15,053 nucleotides of DNA. It comes from Candidatus Acetothermia bacterium. GTDB taxonomy: Bacteria > Bipolaricaulota > Bipolaricaulia > Bipolaricaulales > Bipolaricaulaceae. This document shows, piece after piece, positions 7,414 through 14,515 of this stretch (position 1 is the stretch's first letter; every line of letters starts with the position of its first letter). The stretch spans positions 1 through 15,053 of the forward strand of contig PUMC01000001.1 of the NCBI GenBank assembly GCA_003552425.1, given 5' to 3'. Under the pieces are notes generated by a model that was given only the letters and a program-made list of their open reading frames with translations, searched no databases and was not told where the DNA came from. The position numbers and the translations under genes were made by a program.

Positions 7414-7419
7414 GTTCTT

Positions 7420-8043
7420 TCACCCCCGTCGCTCTTCAGACACGCGCGCTGCCACGGGCCGCCAGCCCAGATCGCGGAGCAATCCGTACAGCGTGGCCAT
7501 GGGCAGCCCCACAACGTTAGCGTACTCCCCTTCAATGCGCTCGACGAACACGGCCGCGCGACCCTGCACGCCGTAGCCTCCTGCCTTGTCCAGCACTTCT
7601 TCGCTCTCCACGTACCAGTCTATCTCTTCATCGGTGAGAGCGCGGAAACGTACACGGGTCTCCACCAGAGCATCGCGCACCGCTCCCGGTAACGCTGCAT
7701 GCACACCTGTGAATACGGCATGCCAGCGTCCTGAAAGCGCACGCAGATACGCTTTCGCTTCCCCGAGGTCGGCAGGCTTCCCCAGATGCCGATCATCGAG
7801 AAAGACCCCTGTGTCAGCTCCCACGATGAGGGCCATGGGTTCGCCGGCCCGAACAGCACGCACCTTGCCGCCCGCTGCACGGAGGAGATCTGCGGGCGTC
7901 CGGATGACCCCCTCATCCGTCTTCGGGACAACAACCTGGAAGCGAGGATCGAGCCTACAGATGAGCTCCTTCCGGCGCGGCGACCCCGAAGCAAGGACGA
8001 ACCGTTGCGCGCCCGTTTCGCAGGTCCGATAATGAAGGTGCAT
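7420..8043 (-). CDS. maf: Maf family nucleoside triphosphate pyrophosphatase
   Basis: Maf proteins hydrolyse dTTP, UTP or modified nucleotides to monophosphates and pyrophosphate. Expression can also affect septum formation. From the ATG at 8043 the product is 207 residues, close to family size. The signature FVLASGSPRRKELI comes about 13 residues in. GADTGVFLDDRHLGKP with the catalytic aspartate follows, then ALSGRWHAVFTGV and EVLDKAGGYGVQG, and NVVGLP near the end; all are expected for the YhdE-like (dTTP/UTP) branch. Frames extending to 8118 would lie inside the opposite gene and are less likely. The start codon overlaps the ATG of the opposing HDAC-family gene in a shared CATG. No strong ribosome site is visible. 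Confidence 0.92.
   Translation of the reverse strand: MHLHYRTCETGAQRFVLASGSPRRKELICRLDPRFQVVVPKTDEGVIRTPADLLRAAGGKVRAVRAGEPMALIVGADTGVFLDDRHLGKPADLGEAKAYLRALSGRWHAVFTGVHAALPGAVRDALVETRVRFRALTDEEIDWYVESEEVLDKAGGYGVQGRAAVFVERIEGEYANVVGLPMATLYGLLRDLGWRPVAARVSEERRG
8005..8033 (+). promoter_or_regulatory. Promoter of the HDAC-family gene, predicted leaderless
   Basis: TTGCGC (8005-8010), a 17-base spacer and GATAAT (8028-8033). Only eight bases separate the -10 box from the ATG at 8042, so transcription should begin at or within a base or two of the start codon. The whole promoter lies inside the 5' coding region of maf on the opposite strand. Confidence 0.6.
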
Positions 8044-8884
8044 GGACATCATCTTCAGCGAACGATGCCTGAAATACCACGCTGTGGGGCACCCCGAGGG
8101 GCCGGCGCGCGTTCGCATGGCGCAGAACTACCTCGAGCGCCAAGGATTCCCCTTCCTGGAACCTGAGGTAGCAACGCGCGAAGCGCTGCGGTCCGTGCAC
8201 ACGGACGAGCTCGTGACACGTGTGGAGAGCGGACAGATCAACGATCCCGACTGTCCTTCCTATCCAGACATCCACACGTACGCGGCGCTGTCAGCCGGTG
8301 CGGCAATCCTTGCCCAGGAGCGCTCTGGATTCTCCATTCTTCGTCCACCCGGCCACCACGCTGGGCCAGGCTTCCTGGGCGGCTTCTGTTACTACAACGT
8401 CGTGGCCGTGGCCGTTCGTCAGAGTGGAAAACGAACCTTGATCGTCGACATCGACGGGCACCACGGCAACGGGACCGAAGCCGTGTTCTCCGGGGATCCG
8501 GACGTCACGTACGTGTCCCTGCACCGGATGTACAACTACCCGGGTACGGGAGACCAATCGCGGGGCAACTGCCTCAACTACCCGTTGCCCCCCCGTTGCG
8601 GGAAGTCTCTGTACCTGGACACGTTGGAACAGGCACTCCAAGAAGCGGGGAACAACTACGATCAGGTGGCCGTGTCCGCAGGTTTCGATACCCATAAAGA
8701 AGACCCCCTGGCCTCATTGGGCCTGGAGGTCGAAGCCTTTTACGACGTGGGCTACATCCTGGGAGATCTAGGACTCCCCACGTTCTGCATTCTCGAGGGA
8801 GGTTACGTGCCTGAGATCATGGGCCCGTCCATCGAGATGCTCGTTACAGGCCTAGAAGAAGCAGCAAGAACAAGGGCAGGATAG
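8042..8884 (+). CDS. Histone deacetylase / acetylpolyamine amidohydrolase family protein
   Basis: A 280-residue zinc-dependent deacetylase of the HDAC/AcuC/APAH superfamily, presumably acting on acetylated small molecules or proteins in the cytoplasm. The start MDIIFSERCLKYH, with GHPEGPARV, is where the family normally begins. Active-site elements are present: RPPGHHA with the His105/His106 pair, GGFCYYN, DIDGHHGNGT supplying zinc ligands Asp138 and His140, SAGFD supplying Asp216, and the catalytic Tyr255 in EGGY. DIDGHHGNG replaces the more usual DxDVHHGNG. It is short for the family and has no extra domains. Its ATG lies one base from the Maf start on the other strand, and its 3' end overlaps the secreted Cys-repeat gene by 41 bp. 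The substrate cannot be deduced. Confidence 0.92.
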   Translation: MDIIFSERCLKYHAVGHPEGPARVRMAQNYLERQGFPFLEPEVATREALRSVHTDELVTRVESGQINDPDCPSYPDIHTYAALSAGAAILAQERSGFSILRPPGHHAGPGFLGGFCYYNVVAVAVRQSGKRTLIVDIDGHHGNGTEAVFSGDPDVTYVSLHRMYNYPGTGDQSRGNCLNYPLPPRCGKSLYLDTLEQALQEAGNNYDQVAVSAGFDTHKEDPLASLGLEVEAFYDVGYILGDLGLPTFCILEGGYVPEIMGPSIEMLVTGLEEAARTRAG

Positions 8885-9641
8885 CGCGGGGGTCGCCGCA
8901 GGGATCTCCGCATGGGTCCCCACACGGACGCCACCAACCGCACAGGGCCGCGCACGGATCACAGGCAGCTTTGCCGTCCGCCGGTGCAGGTGCAGGCTCG
9001 GCGACCAAACCGCTCGGCGCAACTGCTCCGGAAGGCTCATCGTACTCGGCCACACCACCCAGCGCCGTCTCAGGCAGCTCTTCAGGCTCCGAAGGTTCCT
9101 CACGTACCGCTACGGTGACCGGTGGTTCAACCGGTGTCACAGCCATGGTTGCCTCACCGAGATTCCCATAGGCGATGGCAAACGGTTGGTTGGGATCGAC
9201 GGCATCCCCAAGAATGACCAGTCCCGCCGCCGGACGATCTGCACGGAGGCGCGCCGGGGGGAAGCCCTCGGTCACCGGAACCACATTCTCCGCCGTGGGC
9301 CGCACGACAACGCTGCCCTGGGTGAAGACCACGTTGCCAAGATCCCACCGCGCACCGCTTTCCGAGTACGCCCAGATGAGCACGGCGTTCTTACCGATGT
9401 ACGCCGGAAGGACCGCTTCCAAATCGGCACGCATGCGGGTCGCCACGGTCCGCTCGTTGACGTACACGAACACGAGCAGCGCTTTGCCCCCGGGGGCATC
9501 AATGGCCACCACGCTCACGAGGTCTTCATCCAAGCCGGTTCGCTCAAGGTCTTGCATGACCTGACGTTCCAGCGCAGAGGAGCCCAGAGCCAGCGCACCC
9601 ATAAGGAGCACCATACTCAAGGCAAGGCCCAGCGCTCTCAT
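8844..9641 (-). CDS. Secreted protein with C-terminal Cys-Gly-Asp-Pro repeats, unknown function
   Basis: A 265-residue protein not recognised. The ATG at 9641 lies one base after the stop of the 24-residue ORF and has no clear ribosome site, implying translational coupling. A signal peptide (MRALGLALSMVLLMGALALG, cleavage near SSA-LE) leads a folded-looking domain of about 150 residues. A Pro/Glu/Ala-rich linker (VEPPVTVAVREEPSEPEELP and onward) follows. The C-terminus is striking: KAACDPCAALCGWWRPC is followed by three CGDP units, giving seven to eight cysteines in 30 residues, and the chain then ends in the hydrophobic run AILPLFLLLLLGL with no positive tail. This layout suggests an exported domain on a flexible stalk, with a disulfide- or metal-stabilised knot near a membrane anchor; that is inference. 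The 3' end overlaps the HDAC-family gene. Confidence 0.68.
   Translation of the reverse strand: MRALGLALSMVLLMGALALGSSALERQVMQDLERTGLDEDLVSVVAIDAPGGKALLVFVYVNERTVATRMRADLEAVLPAYIGKNAVLIWAYSESGARWDLGNVVFTQGSVVVRPTAENVVPVTEGFPPARLRADRPAAGLVILGDAVDPNQPFAIAYGNLGEATMAVTPVEPPVTVAVREEPSEPEELPETALGGVAEYDEPSGAVAPSGLVAEPAPAPADGKAACDPCAALCGWWRPCGDPCGDPCGDPRAILPLFLLLLLGL
8879..8923 (-). repeat. Short in-gene repeat encoding three CGDP units
   Basis: On the minus strand the gene reads three successive TG(T/C)-GG(N)-GA(C/T)-CC(N) 12-base units, differing mainly at third positions, encoding CGDP-CGDP-CGDP. Third-position divergence shows the peptide repeat is kept while the DNA drifts. The bounds include a few flanking bases. 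Confidence 0.6.
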
Positions 9642-9642
9642 T

Positions 9643-9717
9643 TCAGCAGCACCACCAGGCGGCGAACACTCCGAGCCACAGGAACCAGAAGAAACCAAGA
9701 AGCCACCATCCGATCAT
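9643..9717 (-). CDS. 24-residue tryptophan-rich hydrophobic microprotein
   Basis: A short ORF starting ATG at 9717 behind a strong GGGAGG site, with a good promoter 21 bases further upstream. The product begins MIGWWLLG and ends AAWWCC. Six of its 24 residues are Trp, four are Phe, and there is a terminal Cys-Cys. It contains no charged residue and could span a membrane once. Its TGA is followed by one base and then the ATG of the Cys-repeat secreted gene (9641), so the downstream gene probably depends on its translation. It could be a genuine small membrane protein working with that neighbour, or a leader peptide that tunes its expression. A Trp-starvation attenuator is possible, but no tryptophan gene is near. 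I do not recognise it. Confidence 0.6.
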   Translation of the reverse strand: MIGWWLLGFFWFLWLGVFAAWWCC

Positions 9718-9737
9718 GGGTCTCACCTCCCACCTGC

Positions 9738-9766
9738 ACTATAGCACGCGTCGGGAGGGGCCACAA
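9738..9766 (-). promoter_or_regulatory. Promoter of the microprotein / Cys-repeat protein operon
   Basis: Read on the minus strand: TTGTGG (9766-9761), a 17-base spacer and TATAGT (9743-9738), with TGC just before the -10 (extended -10). Transcription start is expected near 9731, leaving a leader of about 14 bases that contains the ribosome site. It is back to back with the rightward promoter at 9783-9811. Confidence 0.65.
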
Positions 9767-9782
9767 GAGGTACCGCTGGCAA

Positions 9783-9811
9783 TTGCGGCTCCAACTGCAC
9801 CTCCGTATAAT
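9783..9811 (+). promoter_or_regulatory. Promoter of the NMT1-type ABC operon, predicted leaderless
   Basis: TTGCGG (9783-9788), a 17-base spacer and a consensus TATAAT (9806-9811). The ATG at 9820 follows the -10 box by only eight bases, the same spacing as at the HDAC-family gene. The first gene should therefore have no leader, and no ribosome site is seen ahead of it. This excludes a riboswitch in the mRNA leader. Confidence 0.68.
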
Positions 9812-9819
9812 GGGCCATC

Positions 9820-10866
9820 ATGCGTGCATCCGTATTGGTAGCGGTTTTCGTCGCTCTTGTGTCCGCTGTTGGTGCCGTGGCAGCACCGTTGCGGGTCTCC
9901 GTTCCTCCCCTGCTCGGGGCCGTTCCAGTGGTGCTTGCGTCCGAGGACGGGTGGGGACTGTTTGCCGAACAGGACTTGGAGACGTCCCTCGTGCCCCTCC
10001 CCAGTCAGAGGGCACGTATGCTCGCCTTCGAGTCCGGTCAGATCGATATCCTGGTGGCCGACCTCACCCAAGCGTTGATGATCGTCTCCAAACGCGGCGC
10101 CGACGCGGTGATCGCCGGAACGACGTACGCGCCCAACTATGCGGGAGAGGGTACGCCCCCTCACGTGGCGCTCGTGACGCAACGTTTCGCGGGGGTCACG
10201 ACGCTCAAGGATCTGGTGGAAGCGACCCGGTCGGGCAGAACAAGGCCGCTCAAGATCCTCGTTCCCCGCCAATCGGATCTCGAGTACATGATGGACCGGC
10301 TCCTTGCCAATGAGGGCCTCTCGGTACCGGACGGGACCTACGTGGGGCAGGACGACCTCTTGTTGAACGCCACGTTCCTCAGTCTCGGATCGTTCGGAGC
10401 CGGCGTGTTCCCCCAACCCTACGGGGAGTACATGCTGGCCATCGACCCACCGGGAAGGCAGGAGTTCACGGTGTTGTCGTCCTTTCCCGGCGTGACCCCC
10501 CCACCCACGGTGCTCGTGGTTCGACGAAGCTTGCTCGAACAGAAGCCCGACGTCATGGCGACCTTCTTCCGGACACTGGAGCTCGCCGCCGACAAGCTGA
10601 ACGATCTCTCGCGCGAGGAGCTCCTCGATCTGGGCTGGACGCTGGTGACCAAACTGTTCCTGCCAGGACAGGAACCGGGGGGCATGCCGGAAGAACACGT
10701 GGAGCGTGTGGCGGAGGCCATCGAGGACATCCTGATCCCCAAGTTTCCCGCTCCCGCTCCGGTGGACCGGGAAGTCTTCAACGAAGTGCTCTCTTGGGCC
10801 CAGAGCAAGCGGTATGTCCTTCGTTCGGTCGACTACGACGAAGTGGTGGTGCCACCGATCCAATGA
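9820..10866 (+). CDS. ABC transporter solute-binding protein, NMT1/nitrate-sulfonate-taurine-like
   Basis: A 348-residue periplasmic receptor. The signal peptide MRASVLVAVFVALVSAVGAVA is cleaved near AVA-AP, with no lipobox cysteine. The mature protein starts LRVSVPPLLGAVPVVLASEDG. It continues with a typical SsuA/NMT1 pattern in which a short-lived ligand lobe includes FESGQIDILVADLTQALMIV and GTTYAPNY, then a hinge and PRQSDLEYMMDRLLANEGL. The family binds small anionic or heterocyclic ligands (nitrate, aliphatic sulfonates, taurine, thiamine precursor, riboflavin), and the choice cannot be made here. The next gene's ATG overlaps its TGA as ATGA, so receptor, ATPase and permease form one transcript. 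No ribosome site precedes the start. Confidence 0.85.
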   Translation: MRASVLVAVFVALVSAVGAVAAPLRVSVPPLLGAVPVVLASEDGWGLFAEQDLETSLVPLPSQRARMLAFESGQIDILVADLTQALMIVSKRGADAVIAGTTYAPNYAGEGTPPHVALVTQRFAGVTTLKDLVEATRSGRTRPLKILVPRQSDLEYMMDRLLANEGLSVPDGTYVGQDDLLLNATFLSLGSFGAGVFPQPYGEYMLAIDPPGRQEFTVLSSFPGVTPPPTVLVVRRSLLEQKPDVMATFFRTLELAADKLNDLSREELLDLGWTLVTKLFLPGQEPGGMPEEHVERVAEAIEDILIPKFPAPAPVDREVFNEVLSWAQSKRYVLRSVDYDEVVVPPIQ

Positions 10867-11597
10867 TCGAGGTGCAGGATCTTGCCGTCGCCTACGGCCA
10901 CGGCCGGAGGGAGATTGCTGCGGTCGATGGGATCAGCTTCTCTGTGGGCACGGGAGAGCTCGTGTCCATGGTCGGTCCCTCGGGATGCGGCAAGAGCACG
11001 ATCCTGTATGCGCTGGACGGATTGATCAAGCCTACGGCGGGACGCATCCTCATCGGCGGCGATGAAGTGCGCGGAATACGCAGGGACGTCGCGCTGATCC
11101 TTCAAGATGCGGGGCTATTGCCCTGGAAGACGGTACGCGAGAACGCTTCGTTGGCGATGCGAATTCAGGGTATCAAGGAGGACATCCACAGCACCTTGGG
11201 TACCCTAGGGCTTTCCGGATTCGAGTCGCGGTTCCCGGGGGAGCTCTCCGAGGGCATGAAGCGCCGGGTGGGCATCGCGCGCGCGCTGGCTCTTCATCCA
11301 CGGGTGTTGCTCATGGACGAGCCCATGGCCAACCTCGATTCGCTCACCCGGGAGCGCATCCAGAACCTATTGCTCGACCTCTGGAGCACCCTGCACTTCA
11401 CCGGGGTGCTCGTCACCCACGACATCGAGGAAGCTGTGTTCCTCGGCCACCGGATCCTCATCATCACCCCACGGCCAGCCAAGCTGGCCGAAGTGTTGGA
11501 GAACCCCGAGGCGGGATCCATCGACTACCGCGGGAGCGAGACGTTCCATGAACGCGTGGCCTACTTGAGGGCCAAACTGGGGGCGGTCGAATCGTGA
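10863..11597 (+). CDS. ABC transporter ATP-binding protein, nitrate/sulfonate/taurine type
   Basis: A 244-residue ATPase energising the importer of this operon. The ATG at 10863 overlaps the receptor stop; the longer frame from 10794 is inside the receptor gene and is rejected. All nucleotide-binding elements are present: Walker A GPSGCGKST (38-46), Q-loop at LILQD (Gln81), signature LSEGM (128-132), Walker B VLLMDEP with Asp152/Glu153, D-loop NLD and switch His186 in VTHD. The signature has Glu where LSGGM is the norm. ARALALHPRVLLMDEPMANLD and DAGLLPWKTV are typical of SsuB/TauB relatives. Its stop overlaps the following permease start as GTGA. Confidence 0.94.
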   Translation: MIEVQDLAVAYGHGRREIAAVDGISFSVGTGELVSMVGPSGCGKSTILYALDGLIKPTAGRILIGGDEVRGIRRDVALILQDAGLLPWKTVRENASLAMRIQGIKEDIHSTLGTLGLSGFESRFPGELSEGMKRRVGIARALALHPRVLLMDEPMANLDSLTRERIQNLLLDLWSTLHFTGVLVTHDIEEAVFLGHRILIITPRPAKLAEVLENPEAGSIDYRGSETFHERVAYLRAKLGAVES

Positions 11598-12367
11598 AGC
11601 AGGTGGGACGCTATGTACTGGCCCTGATCGTGATCGTGGCCGTGTGGTGGCTGACTTCCTGGGTCCTGTTCATGACGCACGACCGGGTGGTCCTACCCAC
11701 GCCCGCCGACACACTGCTCGTCGCTGTTGACCACTTCGGGATGATCCTCGCAGCGTTCGGCAACTCCGCGTGGAGGTTCGCGCTCTCCCTAGCCATCGCC
11801 TTCTCGCTGGGGATCCCACTGGGCCTGATCGTGGGCTTCCAGCCCGCGCTCCATCAGTACATCTCACCGCTCGTGTACCTGACCTACCCCATTCCGCCGG
11901 TGGCACTGCTCATGTTCTTGTACCTGGCGTTCGGTATCGGAGAAGCGGTGAAGATCCTGGTGGTCGTGGTGGCGTTGTTCTTCCAGGTGCTCGTGGCCGC
12001 CCAGGGTGCAGCGCGGCAGATTCCCCAGACCTACATCACCTCGGTGCGTTCAGCCGGCGCGAGTGTCTGGGGGCTGTACCGACACGTGGTGTTCCCGGCC
12101 ACCCTTCCCAGCGTACTCACGGCGGCCCGTGTTTCGGTGGGTTTGGGGATCACCATGGTGTACATCGCCGAGAACGAACTCGGTCTCGTGGCAGGTCCGG
12201 AGACCGGCCTTGGACGCCTCATCGACCATTTCACCTTCCGCCCTGAACTCTCCATGGCCGGTGTGGTAGGGCTCGCCCTGCTGGGACTGGTGTTCTATGC
12301 CGCTCTTGAACTCCTCGACCGCTGGCTGTGCCGCTGGCGCCACGTGGGAGGTCCTGGTGCGGGTTGA
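11594..12367 (+). CDS. ABC transporter permease, SsuC/TauC-like
   Basis: A 257-residue inner-membrane permease starting with GTG at 11594, overlapping the ATPase stop. The family layout is clear: an N-terminal membrane helix with WWLTSWV and then VVLPTPADTL. Next come helix pairs around SLAIAFSLGIPLGLIVG and PLVYLTYPIPPVALLMFLYL, and GIGEAVKILVVVVALFF. The EAA loop is IPQTYITSVRSAGASVWGLYRHVVFPATLP. The C-terminus has a final membrane span followed by a basic tail (RWLCRWRHV). It works with the receptor and ATPase upstream. Its end overlaps the NAD kinase start by 11 bases. Confidence 0.92.
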   Translation: MKQVGRYVLALIVIVAVWWLTSWVLFMTHDRVVLPTPADTLLVAVDHFGMILAAFGNSAWRFALSLAIAFSLGIPLGLIVGFQPALHQYISPLVYLTYPIPPVALLMFLYLAFGIGEAVKILVVVVALFFQVLVAAQGAARQIPQTYITSVRSAGASVWGLYRHVVFPATLPSVLTAARVSVGLGITMVYIAENELGLVAGPETGLGRLIDHFTFRPELSMAGVVGLALLGLVFYAALELLDRWLCRWRHVGGPGAG

Positions 12368-13181
12368 GGGCGTCGTGTTCGTCTACAATCCGGACAAACC
12401 CGGAGCACAAGAGGCGGCCCAACGTGGCGCGGCATGGTGCCGCGAACACAGCATTGCACCCCGCATCGCCTCGCGGGGACAGTTCCGCTGCCGCGAGGGC
12501 GACCTGGTGGTGGCGGTGGGCGGTGATGGAACACTGCTGCGGACAGCCGCAGTGCTCCATCCAGCGCAAGTACCCATCCTGGGCGTGCACATGGGGTCGT
12601 TGGGCTTCTTGGCCTCGTGCACCGCAACCCACATGGAGGATGCGCTGGAGCGGGTGCTGGAGGGAGCGGTCTTCATTGAACGCCGCTGTCGGTTGCGGGC
12701 ACGCTGGCCCGGCGGGACGGGTACAGCGCTGAACGATGTGGCACTCACCGGGATCCGCGCAGGACGGTTCACCCAACTCGAGGTATCCGTCAACGGCACC
12801 CCGGTGGGAACCCTGGCCGGCGATGGGGTCATCGTGGCCAGCGCCACCGGTGCCACCGCCTACGCACTGGCCTGCGGCGGGCCCTTGATCCTGCCGCAAC
12901 ACAGCGCAGCCGTGGTCGTGCCTGTGGCGCCCCATCACCTGGGAGCGCGGCCGCTCGTCGTGCCGGCTGAGGCCCATGTACGTGTGCGGGCACTGTTCCC
13001 AGCCAACGTAATGCTCGACGGTGACGTGGTCAGCGAACTCGCTCAGGGGGCCGAACTCGAGACCACCGCTGACGCAGACCCCACGCTGTTGGTGAACCTG
13101 CCCGAAGGGCCCACGTACTTCCAACGGCTGAGGGAGAAGCTGGGCTGGCTTCCGGGGCCGGCCGAGAAAGGGGACGCATGA
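12357..13181 (+). CDS. nadK: NAD kinase
   Basis: Phosphorylates NAD to NADP using ATP or polyphosphate in the cytoplasm. The start is taken as GTG at 12357, five bases after GGGAGG (12346-12351); the product is 274 residues, normal for bacteria. The frame to 12297 lies inside the permease gene. Family motifs are GGDGT at 55-59, the ILGVHMGSLGFLAS block, Asn126-Asp127 in the ND motif, and GDGVIVASATGATAYALACGGP near 155-176. Most members have PTGSTAYSLSAGG there. The start lies within the last codons of the permease and the stop overlaps TldE, so it is an integral operon member. A housekeeping gene embedded in an uptake operon may have only a co-expression meaning. Confidence 0.9.
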   Translation: MRVEGVVFVYNPDKPGAQEAAQRGAAWCREHSIAPRIASRGQFRCREGDLVVAVGGDGTLLRTAAVLHPAQVPILGVHMGSLGFLASCTATHMEDALERVLEGAVFIERRCRLRARWPGGTGTALNDVALTGIRAGRFTQLEVSVNGTPVGTLAGDGVIVASATGATAYALACGGPLILPQHSAAVVVPVAPHHLGARPLVVPAEAHVRVRALFPANVMLDGDVVSELAQGAELETTADADPTLLVNLPEGPTYFQRLREKLGWLPGPAEKGDA

Positions 13182-14515
13182 ACGTCGAAGCACTGCTCGA
13201 CAAAGCGCTGACCTACAATAGGGTCGACGAGATGGAACTCCTCGCCATACGGTCGCGGGACGAGCTGACCCGCTTCACGGACTGCCAGATCCACCAAAAC
13301 GTAGCGTCCGACCAAATACGCCTGTACGTGCGGGCGTGGGTGGACGGGAAGACCGGTGTGGCGGAGACCAACGAGGCAACCGAGAAAGGCGTACAGCGCG
13401 CCGTTGCGATCGCCGCGCAACTCGCGCGCAGCCAAACGCGGCCTGCCGGGTACAACCCACCCGAACCCAAGACCCACGAGGAGGTGGCTGCATGGGATGA
13501 GGAGACGTGGAACGCCTCCCCGGACGAACGCGCGGACCTCGTGGCCCGAGCGGTGAAGGGAGCCCGTGAAGCCGGGTTCGCGAGCTCAGGATCCCTGACA
13601 ACCGGCGGTGGGGAGATCTGGGTCGCAAGCTCGCGCGGCGTGCGTGCCCACACCCGGACCTCGCAGGTGTCGTTCGTGAACGTGGTCAACGGCCTCCAAG
13701 GGGGTTCAGGGTATGCTGCGTTCAGCTCCCACAGACTGGCCGACTTCGATCCCGAGGGGACAGCCCACCGTGCCCTCGACAAAGCCCTCCGTTCGGAAGC
13801 GCGTATGTCCCTGGAGCCAGGAACGTACACGGTGGTGCTCGAGGAGCCGGCCGTCGCCACCCTGCTGGGAATGATGAGCTTCATGGGTTTCTCGGGCCGG
13901 GCGCTCCTGGAGCGCCAAAGCTTCATGGAGGGACGCCAGGGAAAGCGGGTCGTCGCCGAGCAAGTGTCGGTCTACGACGACGCGCTTGACCCACGGGGGC
14001 TCCCCCAACCCTTCGATTTCGAGGGAACACCCTGTCAGCAAGTGCACTTCTTCCGGCGCGGCGTCGCGGAAGCCGTGGTCCACGACACGCGCACAGCCAA
14101 CGCCGCGGGCACCGAGTCAACGGGGCATGCCCTGCCCCCTCCGTACAGCGCCTACTCCCCATTGCCCGGTCATGTGGTGATGGCGGCCGGCGATACGTCC
14201 GATGAGGACCTCATCGCCGGGGTGGAACGCGGCCTGCTCGTGACGCGTTTCCACTACGCGCGTCCCGTGGAACCGCGGGAGGCGGTGATGACGATGATGA
14301 CACGGGACGGAACGTTCCTCATCGAACAGGGGAAGATCAAGGGAGCCGTGGACGATCTGCGCGTCACCGAATCGGGACTCCGAGCACTCTCCGAGGTGGA
14401 GGCTGTGGGGCGGACCCAGCAGCTTGTGGCTCGGGGCGAAGGGTTCGGGGCGTATTTGGTGCCCAAGGTCCGCATCCGGGCGTTCACCTTCACCGGGCGA
14501 ACGGAGCGCATGTGA
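13178..14515 (+). CDS. pmbA: TldD/PmbA family protein, TldE (PmbA)-like
   Basis: A 445-residue protein of the TldD/E family. In E. coli TldD and TldE form a heterodimeric metalloprotease, and the catalytic HExxxH lies in TldD. That motif is absent here: the equivalent region reads TLLGMMSFMGFSGRALLERQSFMEGRQGKRV, which is TldE-like. The N-terminus ALTYNRVDEMELLAIRSRDELTRF is the family's opening, and VPKVRIRAFTFTGRTERM closes it. The ATG overlaps the NAD kinase stop (ATGA). No TldD partner is in the window, so either one lies elsewhere or this protein acts alone. Stop TGA at 14513-14515 is in the same frame as the carboxypeptidase remnant that follows. Confidence 0.85.
   Translation: MNVEALLDKALTYNRVDEMELLAIRSRDELTRFTDCQIHQNVASDQIRLYVRAWVDGKTGVAETNEATEKGVQRAVAIAAQLARSQTRPAGYNPPEPKTHEEVAAWDEETWNASPDERADLVARAVKGAREAGFASSGSLTTGGGEIWVASSRGVRAHTRTSQVSFVNVVNGLQGGSGYAAFSSHRLADFDPEGTAHRALDKALRSEARMSLEPGTYTVVLEEPAVATLLGMMSFMGFSGRALLERQSFMEGRQGKRVVAEQVSVYDDALDPRGLPQPFDFEGTPCQQVHFFRRGVAEAVVHDTRTANAAGTESTGHALPPPYSAYSPLPGHVVMAAGDTSDEDLIAGVERGLLVTRFHYARPVEPREAVMTMMTRDGTFLIEQGKIKGAVDDLRVTESGLRALSEVEAVGRTQQLVARGEGFGAYLVPKVRIRAFTFTGRTERM

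Noticed and set aside
9643..9717. Trp-rich ORF as a tryptophan-operon attenuator leader
   Set aside because: No alternative terminator/antiterminator hairpins and no tryptophan gene follow; the next gene begins one base later.
9186..10313. 375-residue plus-strand open frame across the Cys-repeat gene and the NMT1-type receptor
   Set aside because: It crosses two divergent promoters, and its Arg/His-rich translation is a frame shadow.
9739..10863. 374-residue minus-strand open frame opposite the NMT1-type receptor
   Set aside because: It is antisense to a gene with a clear signal peptide, promoter and operon overlap, and has no family match.
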